This document shows positions 16,458 through 24,428 of a stretch of 64,000 nt of DNA, one piece after another. The notes under the pieces were generated by a model. That model did no database searches. It saw nothing but the letters and a program-made list of their open reading frames with translations, and had not been told where the DNA came from. The stretch's first letter is position 1, and every line of letters starts with the position of its first letter. The DNA is from Cyclobacteriaceae bacterium. GTDB lineage: Bacteria > Bacteroidota > Bacteroidia > Cytophagales > Cyclobacteriaceae. The DNA lies in contig JALHRJ010000006.1 in NCBI GenBank assembly GCA_022841475.1, positions 1-64,000 on the forward strand, in the 5' to 3' direction. The translations under genes were made by a program, and so were the position numbers.

Positions 16458-18914
16458 ATGATCCGAAATTATCTGAAAGTCGCCATTCGTTCCATTTTCA
16501 GGAATAAGCTCACTGCCTTCATCAACATTGCTGGCCTGGCGTTGGCGATGATGTGCTGCATCCTGATCTACTTATTTGTATCCGATGAATTGAATTATGA
16601 TCGGTATCATACAAAAGCGGACAGAACCTACCGCGTTACCCGCAACTTTCTGAATAAAGATGGCGAACCTAACCTTCATCTTGCCAACGTGGCTCCGCCC
16701 ATTGGTCCGTTACTTAAAAATGACTTTGGCGAAATTGAAGTTATGGCGCGTGCTATCAATTTTGGGTTGGTAATTGGCTTAGAGAAAGATGGAGAGTTAG
16801 TTAAAAACTTTTCCGAGAACTTTCTTTTCGTAGCGGAGCCCGACATCTTTAAAATCTTTGACATTGACGTGATAGCCGGTGACAAAACCACGGCCCTAAC
16901 CCGACCCTTCACTATTATGATGTCTGAGAAATCAGCCCGGAAATTTTTTGATTCTGAGAATGCCGTAGGTAAACGTCTTCGTGTGAATAGTCAATTTGAT
17001 CTTGAAGTTACGGGTGTCTTCAAAGACTTCCCGGCTCAATCTCATTGGCATCCGGAATATTTGGTGTCGTTCAGCACATTGAATGAAGATAATATCTATG
17101 GTAAAAATGCACTTGAAACTAATTGGGGTAACAATGCTTTTGGCACCTATGTGTTGCTGGAAGAAGGTGCCGATCCTAAAAAAGTAGAAACGGGTCTGCC
17201 TGATTTTATGGAGCGCCACTTCGCCAATTTTGCTAAAACAAACTTCGGTGCGCCTCCTGATTTCAAAGCTTCGAAAGCAACAACCCTCTTTCTTCAAAAG
17301 CTTACTGACATACATCTTCATTCGCACCTTGATGATGAACTGGAAGTGAATGGAAATATTAATAATGTAAGAATGATGTCCATCATCGGTTTGTTCATTA
17401 TTCTGATCGCCTGTTTTAATTTTATCAATCTCTCTACTGCTCGGGCTACCAAACGAGCCAAAGAGGTGGGCCTCCGAAAAGTGGTTGGAGCTTTTAAAAG
17501 TCAGCTGGTAAGTCAGTATTTAAGCGAATCGGTTTTGATTTCATTTTTCTCTCTGATACTCGCCATCATTCTATCACTTGTGGCTGTGTCGTGGCTTAAT
17601 AGTTTTACAGGAAAATTCTTATCGCTTAATCCTGCAACGCAAGTGCCGCTTTTCATTGGATTACTCATGGTTGCAATAGGAGTAGGAATTATTGCCGGAT
17701 TATATCCAGCCTTTATTTTGTCGAGCTTTAAACCAGCTTTGGTATTGAAGGGCCAGCAAGGTTCTGTAAAAGGCAAAGGCTTCGTGAGGAAATCATTAGT
17801 AGTAACACAATTTGCAATTTCTATTGTGTTGTTGATTGCTACAGCAATTACCTTTCAGCAATTGAGCTACCTGAACTCTCGAAATCTTGGCTATGAAAAA
17901 GACCAGGTTATAGTTTTGAGTTATTACAACGAATTGGCCAACAATTACGAAGCGTTTTATAATGAACTTACTAAATCTTCAGCTATTGAAAATCTGGGGC
18001 GCTCATCACGAATCCCTACGGGCCGATTGCTCGACAGCTCGGGCCCACCCCTAATAACCAAAGGTGATAGTTTGATCAACTCGAGCGTTACTACCAAGTA
18101 CGTTGCCATCGACCAGGAGTTTTTTAAAACTTTTGGTATGGAAATGGCAGCGGGACGCGACTTATCAAAAGCAATTACTACCGATGATTCGTTGGCATTT
18201 ATCATAAACGAAACTGCAGCCAAAGCCTATGGTTGGAATAATATCTCCGAGGGCCTCGACAAAGACTTCAGCTATGCCAACATAAAAGGCAAGTTGGTGG
18301 GCGTTGTCAAAGACTTTCACTTTGAGTCACTGCATCAATCCATTATTCCCATTGTGTTCTGGTCGCGGCCTGGAATTTTTAGCAACTTGTCAATTCGCAT
18401 CTCGGGCAACCAGATGCAACCAGGGTTGGAGCACATTGAAAAGGTATGGAAAGAATTTTTACCAACCCGTCCCTTTTCCTACCAGTTTTTGAGTGAGAAT
18501 TACCAACGCTTGTATCTGGCAGAGCAAAAGCAAAGTCAGCTCTTTACCATCTTCTCCGGACTCGCCATCTTCATCGCTTGCCTGGGATTGTTCGGGCTGG
18601 CAACGTTCAACACATTGCAGCGCGTGAAGGAGATTGGCATCCGTAAAGTATTAGGAGCTTCTGTACCCAGCATCTTAACATTGCTTTCAAGGGAGATCGT
18701 TATTCTGATTATAGTTGCCAACCTGATTGCCTGGCCGTTGGCCTGGTATTTTATGAATCAGTGGCTTGATTCTTTTGCTTACCACATCAACATGAATGTC
18801 GGGATTTATCTGCTATCCGCAGTAGCGGCCATCTTATTGGCGCTGGTTACAGTAAGCACACAAACTGTAAAGGCAGCTATGACCAACCCGAGCAATACGT
18901 TGCGCTATGAATAA
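16458..18914 (+). CDS. ABC transporter permease (FtsX/MacB type, duplicated)
   Basis: 818 residues. The N-terminal transmembrane helix (about 20-42) follows the typical MIRNYLKVAIRSIFRNKLTAFINIAGLALAM-like start. A large periplasmic MacB_PCD domain (about 50-285) and a three-helix FtsX unit (about 300-440, with RAKEVGLRKVVGA) come next. A second periplasmic domain and a second FtsX unit (RVKEIGIRKVLGAS, about 720-735, then two helices) complete it. This duplicated arrangement is common in Bacteroidota and usually works with a separate ATPase to move lipoproteins, peptides or drugs. No ATPase gene is adjacent. Confidence 0.92.
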   Translation: MIRNYLKVAIRSIFRNKLTAFINIAGLALAMMCCILIYLFVSDELNYDRYHTKADRTYRVTRNFLNKDGEPNLHLANVAPPIGPLLKNDFGEIEVMARAINFGLVIGLEKDGELVKNFSENFLFVAEPDIFKIFDIDVIAGDKTTALTRPFTIMMSEKSARKFFDSENAVGKRLRVNSQFDLEVTGVFKDFPAQSHWHPEYLVSFSTLNEDNIYGKNALETNWGNNAFGTYVLLEEGADPKKVETGLPDFMERHFANFAKTNFGAPPDFKASKATTLFLQKLTDIHLHSHLDDELEVNGNINNVRMMSIIGLFIILIACFNFINLSTARATKRAKEVGLRKVVGAFKSQLVSQYLSESVLISFFSLILAIILSLVAVSWLNSFTGKFLSLNPATQVPLFIGLLMVAIGVGIIAGLYPAFILSSFKPALVLKGQQGSVKGKGFVRKSLVVTQFAISIVLLIATAITFQQLSYLNSRNLGYEKDQVIVLSYYNELANNYEAFYNELTKSSAIENLGRSSRIPTGRLLDSSGPPLITKGDSLINSSVTTKYVAIDQEFFKTFGMEMAAGRDLSKAITTDDSLAFIINETAAKAYGWNNISEGLDKDFSYANIKGKLVGVVKDFHFESLHQSIIPIVFWSRPGIFSNLSIRISGNQMQPGLEHIEKVWKEFLPTRPFSYQFLSENYQRLYLAEQKQSQLFTIFSGLAIFIACLGLFGLATFNTLQRVKEIGIRKVLGASVPSILTLLSREIVILIIVANLIAWPLAWYFMNQWLDSFAYHINMNVGIYLLSAVAAILLALVTVSTQTVKAAMTNPSNTLRYE

Positions 18915-18917
18915 AAG

Positions 18918-19481
18918 TCACTCCACGTGCATCTTTTTCATGGCAACGTGTTTGATCACATAACCGATCAGGAAGCCGAGGCTACCGAAGCCGAGGATAA
19001 TGAACAAGATGTTGTCCTCGAAAGATTGCACCTTGATATCCAGCAGTCTGCCTATCCAATAGCCGGTGGTGCTGACAGCCGTTGCCCAGAGTAACCCCGA
19101 AACGGTACTGTAGAAAAGGTATTGTAGCGGTCGAAGTCCACTCATGCCAATAACAACCGGGATGAGGATCCGGAAACCATACAAGAACCGGTAGCTAAAC
19201 AGAATTTGCATCTTGTGATGAAGAAAGAAATCTGTGACGGGTTTAACTTTTGCGTTGAGTTTGGGGCGTTTGGCCAGAAAGTATTTTCCATTGAGGCGGC
19301 CTATCAAATAATAAATCCAGTCGCTGACGAAGGAACCAAAGAAGGCCACCAGTACCGTAAAAGGAAAATTAAAAAGCCCACGATGAATAAGTGAGCTCGC
19401 CATCAGGATAGCCGTTTCTCCTTCCATGAATGTGCCTAACAGCAGTGCGAAGTATCCGTATTGATTCAAAAAACTTTCCAT
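18918..19481 (-). CDS. DedA family membrane protein
   Basis: 187 residues with about four to five hydrophobic segments. The DedA/SNARE-associated pattern is clear: E at the start of GTFMEGETAILMASSL, then FFGSFVSDWIYYLIGRLNGK, then YRFLYGFRILIPVVIGMSGL with the characteristic Arg residues, then GLLWATAVSTTGYWIGR. DedA proteins act as undecaprenyl-phosphate or phospholipid flippases in the inner membrane. It converges with the permease gene with a 3-bp gap. Confidence 0.9.
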   Translation of the reverse strand: MESFLNQYGYFALLLGTFMEGETAILMASSLIHRGLFNFPFTVLVAFFGSFVSDWIYYLIGRLNGKYFLAKRPKLNAKVKPVTDFFLHHKMQILFSYRFLYGFRILIPVVIGMSGLRPLQYLFYSTVSGLLWATAVSTTGYWIGRLLDIKVQSFEDNILFIILGFGSLGFLIGYVIKHVAMKKMHVE

Positions 19482-19550
19482 CTGTACTTAACTGTTTAAG
19501 CCTAATCAAAAATAACTGTCATAAAAATCAACCAACTAGTAGAATAATCG

Positions 19551-19581
19551 TTTGTAATTCTATTAATTTTGTATAAACTTT
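19551..19581 (+). promoter_or_regulatory. Candidate Bacteroidota promoter (TTTG / TAaaCTTT)
   Basis: TTTG at 19551-19554 and TAAACTTT at 19574-19581 are separated by exactly 19 bp, the usual spacing for the Bacteroidota -33 TTTG and -7 TAnnTTTG elements. The -7 match is imperfect. It would drive the arginine genes with a leader of roughly 270 bp. Confidence 0.3.
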
Positions 19582-19625
19582 TTCTAAATGCCTTTTATCT
19601 GACGATTTAAACACAACAACCTGAA

Positions 19626-19760
19626 TTGAAAACAACCATCACCCCTTTTGAGCCCGCTGACAACACCTTCAGCTTTGCCATCCCGGCAACCATGCTCATT
19701 TGCAACGAACTCTCACCCCGACCGGGGTTCATGAGCTTTCGAAGGCAAATCAGAATCTGA
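19626..19760 (+). CDS. Possible small ORF, arginine-rich C-terminus (leader peptide candidate)
   Basis: A 44-codon frame from TTG 19626 to TGA 19760. Four of the last 13 residues are Arg, encoded by CGA, CGA, AGG and AGA. Position 100 bp upstream of the first arginine-pathway gene makes a leader peptide conceivable. There is no family match, the start is weak, and such a frame can arise by chance. Confidence 0.22.
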   Translation: MKTTITPFEPADNTFSFAIPATMLICNELSPRPGFMSFRRQIRI

Positions 19761-19864
19761 TACCTTCTCTTACTAACAATTGTATGGCGAGTCTGCAAGG
19801 CAGATTACGTCTGAATTGCTTTTAAGCATTCTTGTTTCTTTTCACTTATTAACGAATTATAACT

Positions 19865-20611
19865 TTGGAAGATAATATTATTGTAAGACCAGCTACCGCT
19901 GATGACATCCATTATGCAGTGACCATCACCGATGAGATGGCCGAATCCGCGAAAGCGCGTGGCACCGGAATAGCCAGACGGTCGCCCGAGTACATCACCA
20001 TGAAAATGGAAGAAGGCAAAGCTGTTATTGCAATTACCCGCGATGGCACCTGGGTAGGCTTTTGTTACATCGAAGCCTGGGAACACGAAAAGTACGTAGC
20101 CAACTCTGGACTTATTGTGTCACCTCCCTTCCGCAAGTCGGGAGTAGCAACTGAAATCAAACGCAAAGTGTTTGAACTGTCGCGTAAGAAGTATCCTGAC
20201 GCTAAGATATTCGGGCTCACCACAGGACTTGCTGTGATGAAGATCAACTCTGACCTCGGTTATGAGCCGGTGACCTATTCTGAGCTTACCACCGATGAAG
20301 AGTTCTGGAAGGGCTGCCGCAGTTGTGTGAACTTTGAAATCCTGACGAGCAAGGAACGCAAGAACTGTATGTGCACTGCGATGCTCTTCGATCCCGTTGA
20401 GGATGCAAAGAAAAAAGCCGAAATTGCCAAGACAGTGGTTACTCCGGAAGGAGATCTGGAACACCATCGTAAGCGTGAGTTCAAAGGCAACTTTAAGCTA
20501 TTTGAACGCTGGGTGCGCTTTAAGCAGTTTGTTCTGCTTAAGGGCCGGAAGAAAAAAGAAGGCGAAGAAGGTAAAAAGTCTTCCTTCATGAGTTTCCTTT
20601 ACTTCTGGTAA
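19865..20611 (+). CDS. GNAT N-acyltransferase of arginine biosynthesis (ArgA-like)
   Basis: 248 residues. The GNAT fold is evident: IIVRPATADDI at the start, GLIVSPPFRKSGVATEIKRKVFE as the acyl-CoA-binding loop (about 82-105), and GYEPVTY. A Cys4 set, CRSC (151-154) and CMC (168-170), follows, a spacing that suggests a bound metal. This GNAT type precedes argG in many Bacteroidota arginine operons and presumably makes N-acyl-glutamate in the first pathway step. The start must be non-ATG: TTG 19865 is the only plausible one, because the first in-frame ATG (codon 25) would remove the first strand. The Lys-rich C-terminus ends MSFLYFW. Confidence 0.75.
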   Translation: MEDNIIVRPATADDIHYAVTITDEMAESAKARGTGIARRSPEYITMKMEEGKAVIAITRDGTWVGFCYIEAWEHEKYVANSGLIVSPPFRKSGVATEIKRKVFELSRKKYPDAKIFGLTTGLAVMKINSDLGYEPVTYSELTTDEEFWKGCRSCVNFEILTSKERKNCMCTAMLFDPVEDAKKKAEIAKTVVTPEGDLEHHRKREFKGNFKLFERWVRFKQFVLLKGRKKKEGEEGKKSSFMSFLYFW

Positions 20612-20613
20612 GA

Positions 20614-20921
20614 TATAGTGCCACAAAGTCACTAAGACACAAAGTTTTTTGAAGGCAAATTCCAGGTGAACCGTTCTTTGTGCCTTTGAGTCTTAGTGGC
20701 AGAAATGAATCTTAATTATAGTGCCACGAAGTCACTAAGACACAAAGTTTTTTGAAGGCAATTCCAGGTGAACCGTTCTTTGTGCCTTTGAGTCTTAGTG
20801 GCAGAAATGAATCTTAATTATAGTGCCACGAAGTCACTAAGACACAAAGTTTTTTGAAGGCAAATTCCAGGTGAACCGTTCTTTGTGCCTTTGAGTCTTA
20901 GTGGCAGAAATGAATCTTAAT
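20614..20921. repeat. Three tandem ~103-bp palindromic units
   Basis: Units begin at 20614, 20717 and 20819, with lengths 103, 102 and 103 bp. They are nearly identical: unit 1 has CCACAAAG where the others have CCACGAAG, and unit 2 lacks one A. Each unit opens with GTGCCAC.AAGTCACTAAGA and closes with CTTTGTGCCTTTGAGTCTTA followed by GTGGCA, an imperfect inverted repeat able to form a long hairpin. They fill the 359-bp gap between the GNAT gene and argG. Array length probably varies between strains. Confidence 0.92.
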
Positions 20922-20970
20922 TATTAAAAGATCAAACTTAAAAAAATCAAACTCCTGTTGAGGTGAGGTT

Positions 20971-22173
20971 ATGAAGAAAGTTGTTTTAGCATTCAGTGGC
21001 GGGTTAGACACCTCCTACTGTGCCATTTATTTATCGAAAGATCTTGGGTATGAAGTTCACACCATTACTGTGAACACCGGTGGATTTAGTGCAGAAGAAG
21101 TAAAGGAGATCGAAAAGCGCGCCTTGAGCTTAGGAGTGGCTTCGCATAAAACCGTTGACGAAACCAAAACCTATTACGAAAAGGTAATTCGTTACCTGGT
21201 GTATGGAAACGTATTAAAGAACGGAACCTATCCGTTAAGCGTGAGTGCTGAACGCATGTCGCAGGCATTAGCATCCGCACAATATGCAAAAGCAATAAAG
21301 GCGGATGCTGTTGCACACGGCAGCACCGGGGCAGGCAATGATCAGGTGCGGTTTGACATGATTATCCAGATCCTGGCTCCGGGCACAGAGATCATCACCC
21401 CTATCCGCGATAAAAAATTAAGTCGTGAAGCCGAGATTGAATACCTGAAATCAAAAGGCGTAGTCTACAACTTCGAGAAAGCGAAGTACTCTATTAATAA
21501 AGGGATCTGGGGCACATCCGTAGGCGGAAAGGAAACCTTGAATTCCATGGGGCAGTTGCCTGAAGAAGCTTGGCCCACACAAGTGACCAAACAAGGCAGC
21601 GAAGAAGTAAAACTTGGTTTTGAGAAAGGCGAACTGAAGACTGTGAATGGAAAAATGTTTTCTCATTCCGTAGAGGCAATCCATTATTTACAAACGTTGG
21701 CTGGTCCTTACGGGATTGGACGTGATATCCATGTAGGTGATACGATCATTGGGATAAAAGGCCGGGTAGGTTTTGAAGCAGCAGCTCCGGTATTGATTAT
21801 CAAAGCACATCATGCGTTGGAGAAGCACGTGCTCACCAAATGGCAAATGAGTTGGAAAGATCAGTTGGCACAATTTTATGGTAACTGGCTTCACGAAGGC
21901 CAATACCTCGATCCCATCATGCGCGACATGGAAGCATTTTTAACAAGTTCACAGCAAAACGTAACAGGTGAAGTTTCGATTACCTTGTATCCGTATCGCT
22001 ACCAGATCAATGGCATTGAGTCAAAATATGATTTGATGTCGGCTAAGTTTGGTAAGTATGGGGAAATGAACTTAGGCTGGACAGCCGATGACGTGAAAGG
22101 ATTCACGAAGATTTTCGGCAACCAGGTGGGGATTTATCATCAAGTGAGAAACGAAGCGGAAAGCGGAAAGTAA
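20971..22173 (+). CDS. argG: Argininosuccinate synthase
   Basis: 400 residues. It condenses citrulline and aspartate using ATP. The PP-loop AFSGGLDTSYC is at residues 7-17. HGSTGAGNDQVRFD (about 116-129), the aspartate/citrulline site KGVVYNFEKAKYSINKGIWGTSVGG, and GRVGFEAAAPVLIIKAHHALEKH are all present. Length is normal for the family. It is the second gene of the arginine operon, separated from the GNAT gene by three tandem palindromic repeats. Confidence 0.96.
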   Translation: MKKVVLAFSGGLDTSYCAIYLSKDLGYEVHTITVNTGGFSAEEVKEIEKRALSLGVASHKTVDETKTYYEKVIRYLVYGNVLKNGTYPLSVSAERMSQALASAQYAKAIKADAVAHGSTGAGNDQVRFDMIIQILAPGTEIITPIRDKKLSREAEIEYLKSKGVVYNFEKAKYSINKGIWGTSVGGKETLNSMGQLPEEAWPTQVTKQGSEEVKLGFEKGELKTVNGKMFSHSVEAIHYLQTLAGPYGIGRDIHVGDTIIGIKGRVGFEAAAPVLIIKAHHALEKHVLTKWQMSWKDQLAQFYGNWLHEGQYLDPIMRDMEAFLTSSQQNVTGEVSITLYPYRYQINGIESKYDLMSAKFGKYGEMNLGWTADDVKGFTKIFGNQVGIYHQVRNEAESGK

Positions 22174-22233
22174 AAAGCTCAAAGCTAATTTAAGTAATTC
22201 CAAAAGCTTTCAGCTTTACCGCTTTGAGCTTTT
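22173..22233. repeat. Inverted repeat between argG and argC
   Basis: AAAAGCTCAAAGC (22173-22185) pairs perfectly with GCTTTGAGCTTTT (22221-22233), a 13-bp stem. The loop contains AAAAGCTTTCAGCTTT, which can fold further. It starts on the last base of the argG stop and fills most of the gap. No T-tract follows on the plus strand. It may act as an mRNA-stability hairpin or partial attenuator. Confidence 0.7.
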
Positions 22234-22248
22234 AGCTTAAAAAAAAAT

Positions 22249-23226
22249 ATGGTAAACAAAATAAAAGCAGGCATCATTGGCGGAGCCGGATATACTGGCG
22301 GGGAAACTTTGCGGCTGTTGTTATCGCATCCTAACGTGGATGTTGCTTTTGTGCAGAGTAGAAGTCAGGCAGGAAAACCGGTAACCACTACCCACTCTGA
22401 TCTGATTGGCGAAACTGATCTGGTTTATACTTCTGATTTCAATCAACCGGTAGATGTGCTTTTTCTTTGCCTGAGTCATGGAGAAAGTAAGAAGTTGTTG
22501 AGTGAAAATATTTTTCCGGCAACTACACGCATTATAGATTTGGGAAATGATTTCCGGTTAGGTGATACAACAGACAGTCGTGAGTTTGTTTACGGTCTAC
22601 CGGAATTTCAACGCGATAAAATCATAGCAGCCAAAAATATTGCCAACCCCGGCTGCTTTGCTACTACCATTCAATTGGGACTATTGCCATTGGCGAAAGT
22701 AGGTTTACTAAAAGAAGTTCATACAACCGGCATTACAGGCTCAACCGGTGCCGGACAAAAATTGCAAGACGCCACACACTTTACGTGGCGCGCGAATAAT
22801 ATTTCCGCCTATAAGACTTTAACTCATCAACATTTGGGTGAGATCAATCAGACATTGAAAAAACTTCAACCTGATTTTTCAGAGACTGTCAATTTTGTGC
22901 CCTGGCGGGGAGATTTTACGCGCGGCATTTTTGTCACTTCAGTGTTAGATTGTTCTTTAACTCTTGAAGAAGCAAACAAGCTCTACAAAGAATATTATTC
23001 ATCGCATCCATTCACCCAAGTAGTCGATGAGATGATCGATCTGAAACAAGTGGTGAATACCAATAAGTGTTTGATCCATTTGGAGAAAGTGGGAAGTAAA
23101 CTGGCGATTCACTCTATCACTGATAACTTATTAAAAGGAGCAAGCGGACAGGCCGTACAGAATATGAATTTGATGTTTGGGTTTGATGAGAGAGAGGGGC
23201 TTAGGTTGAAGAGCACGGTGTTCTAA
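22249..23226 (+). CDS. argC: N-acyl-gamma-glutamyl-phosphate reductase
   Basis: 325 residues. NADPH-dependent reductase of the third arginine step. The N-terminal Rossmann motif is AGIIGGAGYTGGETLRLL, the catalytic Cys is in NPGCFATTIQLGLLPL (about residue 139), and TGSTGAGQ and VNFVPWRGDFTRGI follow. The usual phylum substrate is the N-acetyl or N-succinyl form. ArgF' in this operon suggests succinyl. Length and motifs are normal. Confidence 0.95.
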   Translation: MVNKIKAGIIGGAGYTGGETLRLLLSHPNVDVAFVQSRSQAGKPVTTTHSDLIGETDLVYTSDFNQPVDVLFLCLSHGESKKLLSENIFPATTRIIDLGNDFRLGDTTDSREFVYGLPEFQRDKIIAAKNIANPGCFATTIQLGLLPLAKVGLLKEVHTTGITGSTGAGQKLQDATHFTWRANNISAYKTLTHQHLGEINQTLKKLQPDFSETVNFVPWRGDFTRGIFVTSVLDCSLTLEEANKLYKEYYSSHPFTQVVDEMIDLKQVVNTNKCLIHLEKVGSKLAIHSITDNLLKGASGQAVQNMNLMFGFDEREGLRLKSTVF

Positions 23227-23258
23227 AAAGTAGGCAGTAGGCAATCAGCAGTAGGCAG
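23227..23258. repeat. Degenerate GTAGGCAGTAGGCA repeat between argC and argD
   Basis: Contains GTAGGCAGTAGGCAATCAGC followed by AGTAGGCAG, three copies of the same GTAGGCA word. The same word family forms an inverted repeat at 25383-25433 and appears diverged at 38381-38410. It is non-coding. Confidence 0.55.
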
Positions 23259-23291
23259 TTATTTTGATTTTTGACTTTTGAATATTTATCA

Positions 23292-24428
23292 ATGAAGTTG
23301 TTTGACGTTTACCCATTATTTCCAATCGAACCCATAAAAGCTACCGGTTCGTGGCTGTGGGATAGTGAAGGGAAAAAATATTTGGATCTCTATGGCGGGC
23401 ATGCAGTGATTTCTATTGGTCACAACCATCCTCACTTTGTAGAGGCACTTAAAAGTCAATTAGACAAAATCAGTTTTTATTCCAACAGCGTAAAAAATTC
23501 GTTACAAGAGAAGTTAGCTGAAAAGCTCGGTCAACTTTCGGGATACCCCGATCACCAACTCTTTCTCTGCAATTCAGGAGCGGAAGCGAATGAGAACGCC
23601 TTGAAGCTTGCTTCGTTCGTTACCGGAAGAAAAAAAGTGATCGCGTTCAAGAAAGCGTTTCATGGGAGAACTTCCGGTGCTGTTGCCGCAACTGATAATC
23701 CAAAAATCGTGGCGCCCTTCAATGCGGGCCATGATATAGTGTTCCTGCCTTTAAATGATGACAAGGCATTTACTGAGACCATTAACAAAGACATCGCAGC
23801 CGTTATCATTGAAGGAATTCAGGGAGTTGGCGGAATTCAATTACCTAATGATTCCTTTCTGAAGTTGCTGGCCGCTAAGTGTAAAGAAGTTGGTGCATTG
23901 CTAATCTTAGACGAAGTTCAATCTGGTTATGGTCGCACCGGAAAATTCTTTGCCCACCAATATTCAGGTATTGAAGCAGACTTGATCACCATCGCTAAAG
24001 GTATGGGCAATGGATTTCCTGTAGGTGGTGTATTAATCCATCCCGACATCAAACCCTGGAGCGGCATGTTGGGCACTACGTTTGGCGGAAACTATTTAGC
24101 GTGCGCAGCTGCTTTATCTGTGCTGGAAGTAATCGAACAGGAAGACCTGATGAATAATGCCTTGAAATTAGGAAACTATTGGATGGAACAGCTTAACTCT
24201 TTTGCTTCCATTACCGAAGTGCGAGGCAAAGGTCTGATGATTGGATTTGATCTGCCCGATTCTTTGTCTGCGCTTCGGAAGGATTTATTATTCCAACATC
24301 ATATCTTCACGGGTGAAGCTAAACCTAACACCGTGCGACTACTTCCTTCGCTGGCATTAACAAAAAACGAAGCAGTCCTTTTCCTGGAAGCTCTTTCTAT
24401 TGAATTAAAAAAGCCTGTGTTATCATGA
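23292..24428 (+). CDS. argD: Acylornithine aminotransferase
   Basis: 378 residues from ATG 23292, giving the family-like start MKLFDVYPLFPIEP. The longer frame from TTG 23271 falls in repeat-derived sequence. Class-III PLP aminotransferase: FLCNSGAEANENALKLA, AFHGRTSGAVAATDN, LILDEVQSGYGRTGKFFAHQ with the PLP-binding Asp, the Schiff-base Lys in TIAKGMGNGFPVGG, and GTTFGGNYLACAAAL. It makes N-acyl-ornithine from the semialdehyde. Its stop overlaps the argF' start by 4 bp. Confidence 0.94.
   Translation: MKLFDVYPLFPIEPIKATGSWLWDSEGKKYLDLYGGHAVISIGHNHPHFVEALKSQLDKISFYSNSVKNSLQEKLAEKLGQLSGYPDHQLFLCNSGAEANENALKLASFVTGRKKVIAFKKAFHGRTSGAVAATDNPKIVAPFNAGHDIVFLPLNDDKAFTETINKDIAAVIIEGIQGVGGIQLPNDSFLKLLAAKCKEVGALLILDEVQSGYGRTGKFFAHQYSGIEADLITIAKGMGNGFPVGGVLIHPDIKPWSGMLGTTFGGNYLACAAALSVLEVIEQEDLMNNALKLGNYWMEQLNSFASITEVRGKGLMIGFDLPDSLSALRKDLLFQHHIFTGEAKPNTVRLLPSLALTKNEAVLFLEALSIELKKPVLS

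Larger units (their letters stand above)
19482..19864. other. Intergenic region upstream of the arginine operon
   Basis: 383 bp between the divergent DedA gene and the GNAT gene. It holds a candidate promoter (19551-19581), a possible 44-codon reading frame (19626-19760), a small hairpin TCTGC/GCAGA near 19791-19803, and A/T-rich sequence. Nothing else is supportable. Confidence 0.6.

Noticed and set aside
19860..19867. TAACTTTG, an exact match to the -7 promoter consensus
   Set aside because: It covers the TTG start codon of the GNAT gene, so a transcript from it would begin inside the gene.
20614..20921. CRISPR-like array
   Set aside because: The whole 103-bp unit is repeated with no variable spacers, the unit is palindromic at its ends, and no cas genes are present.
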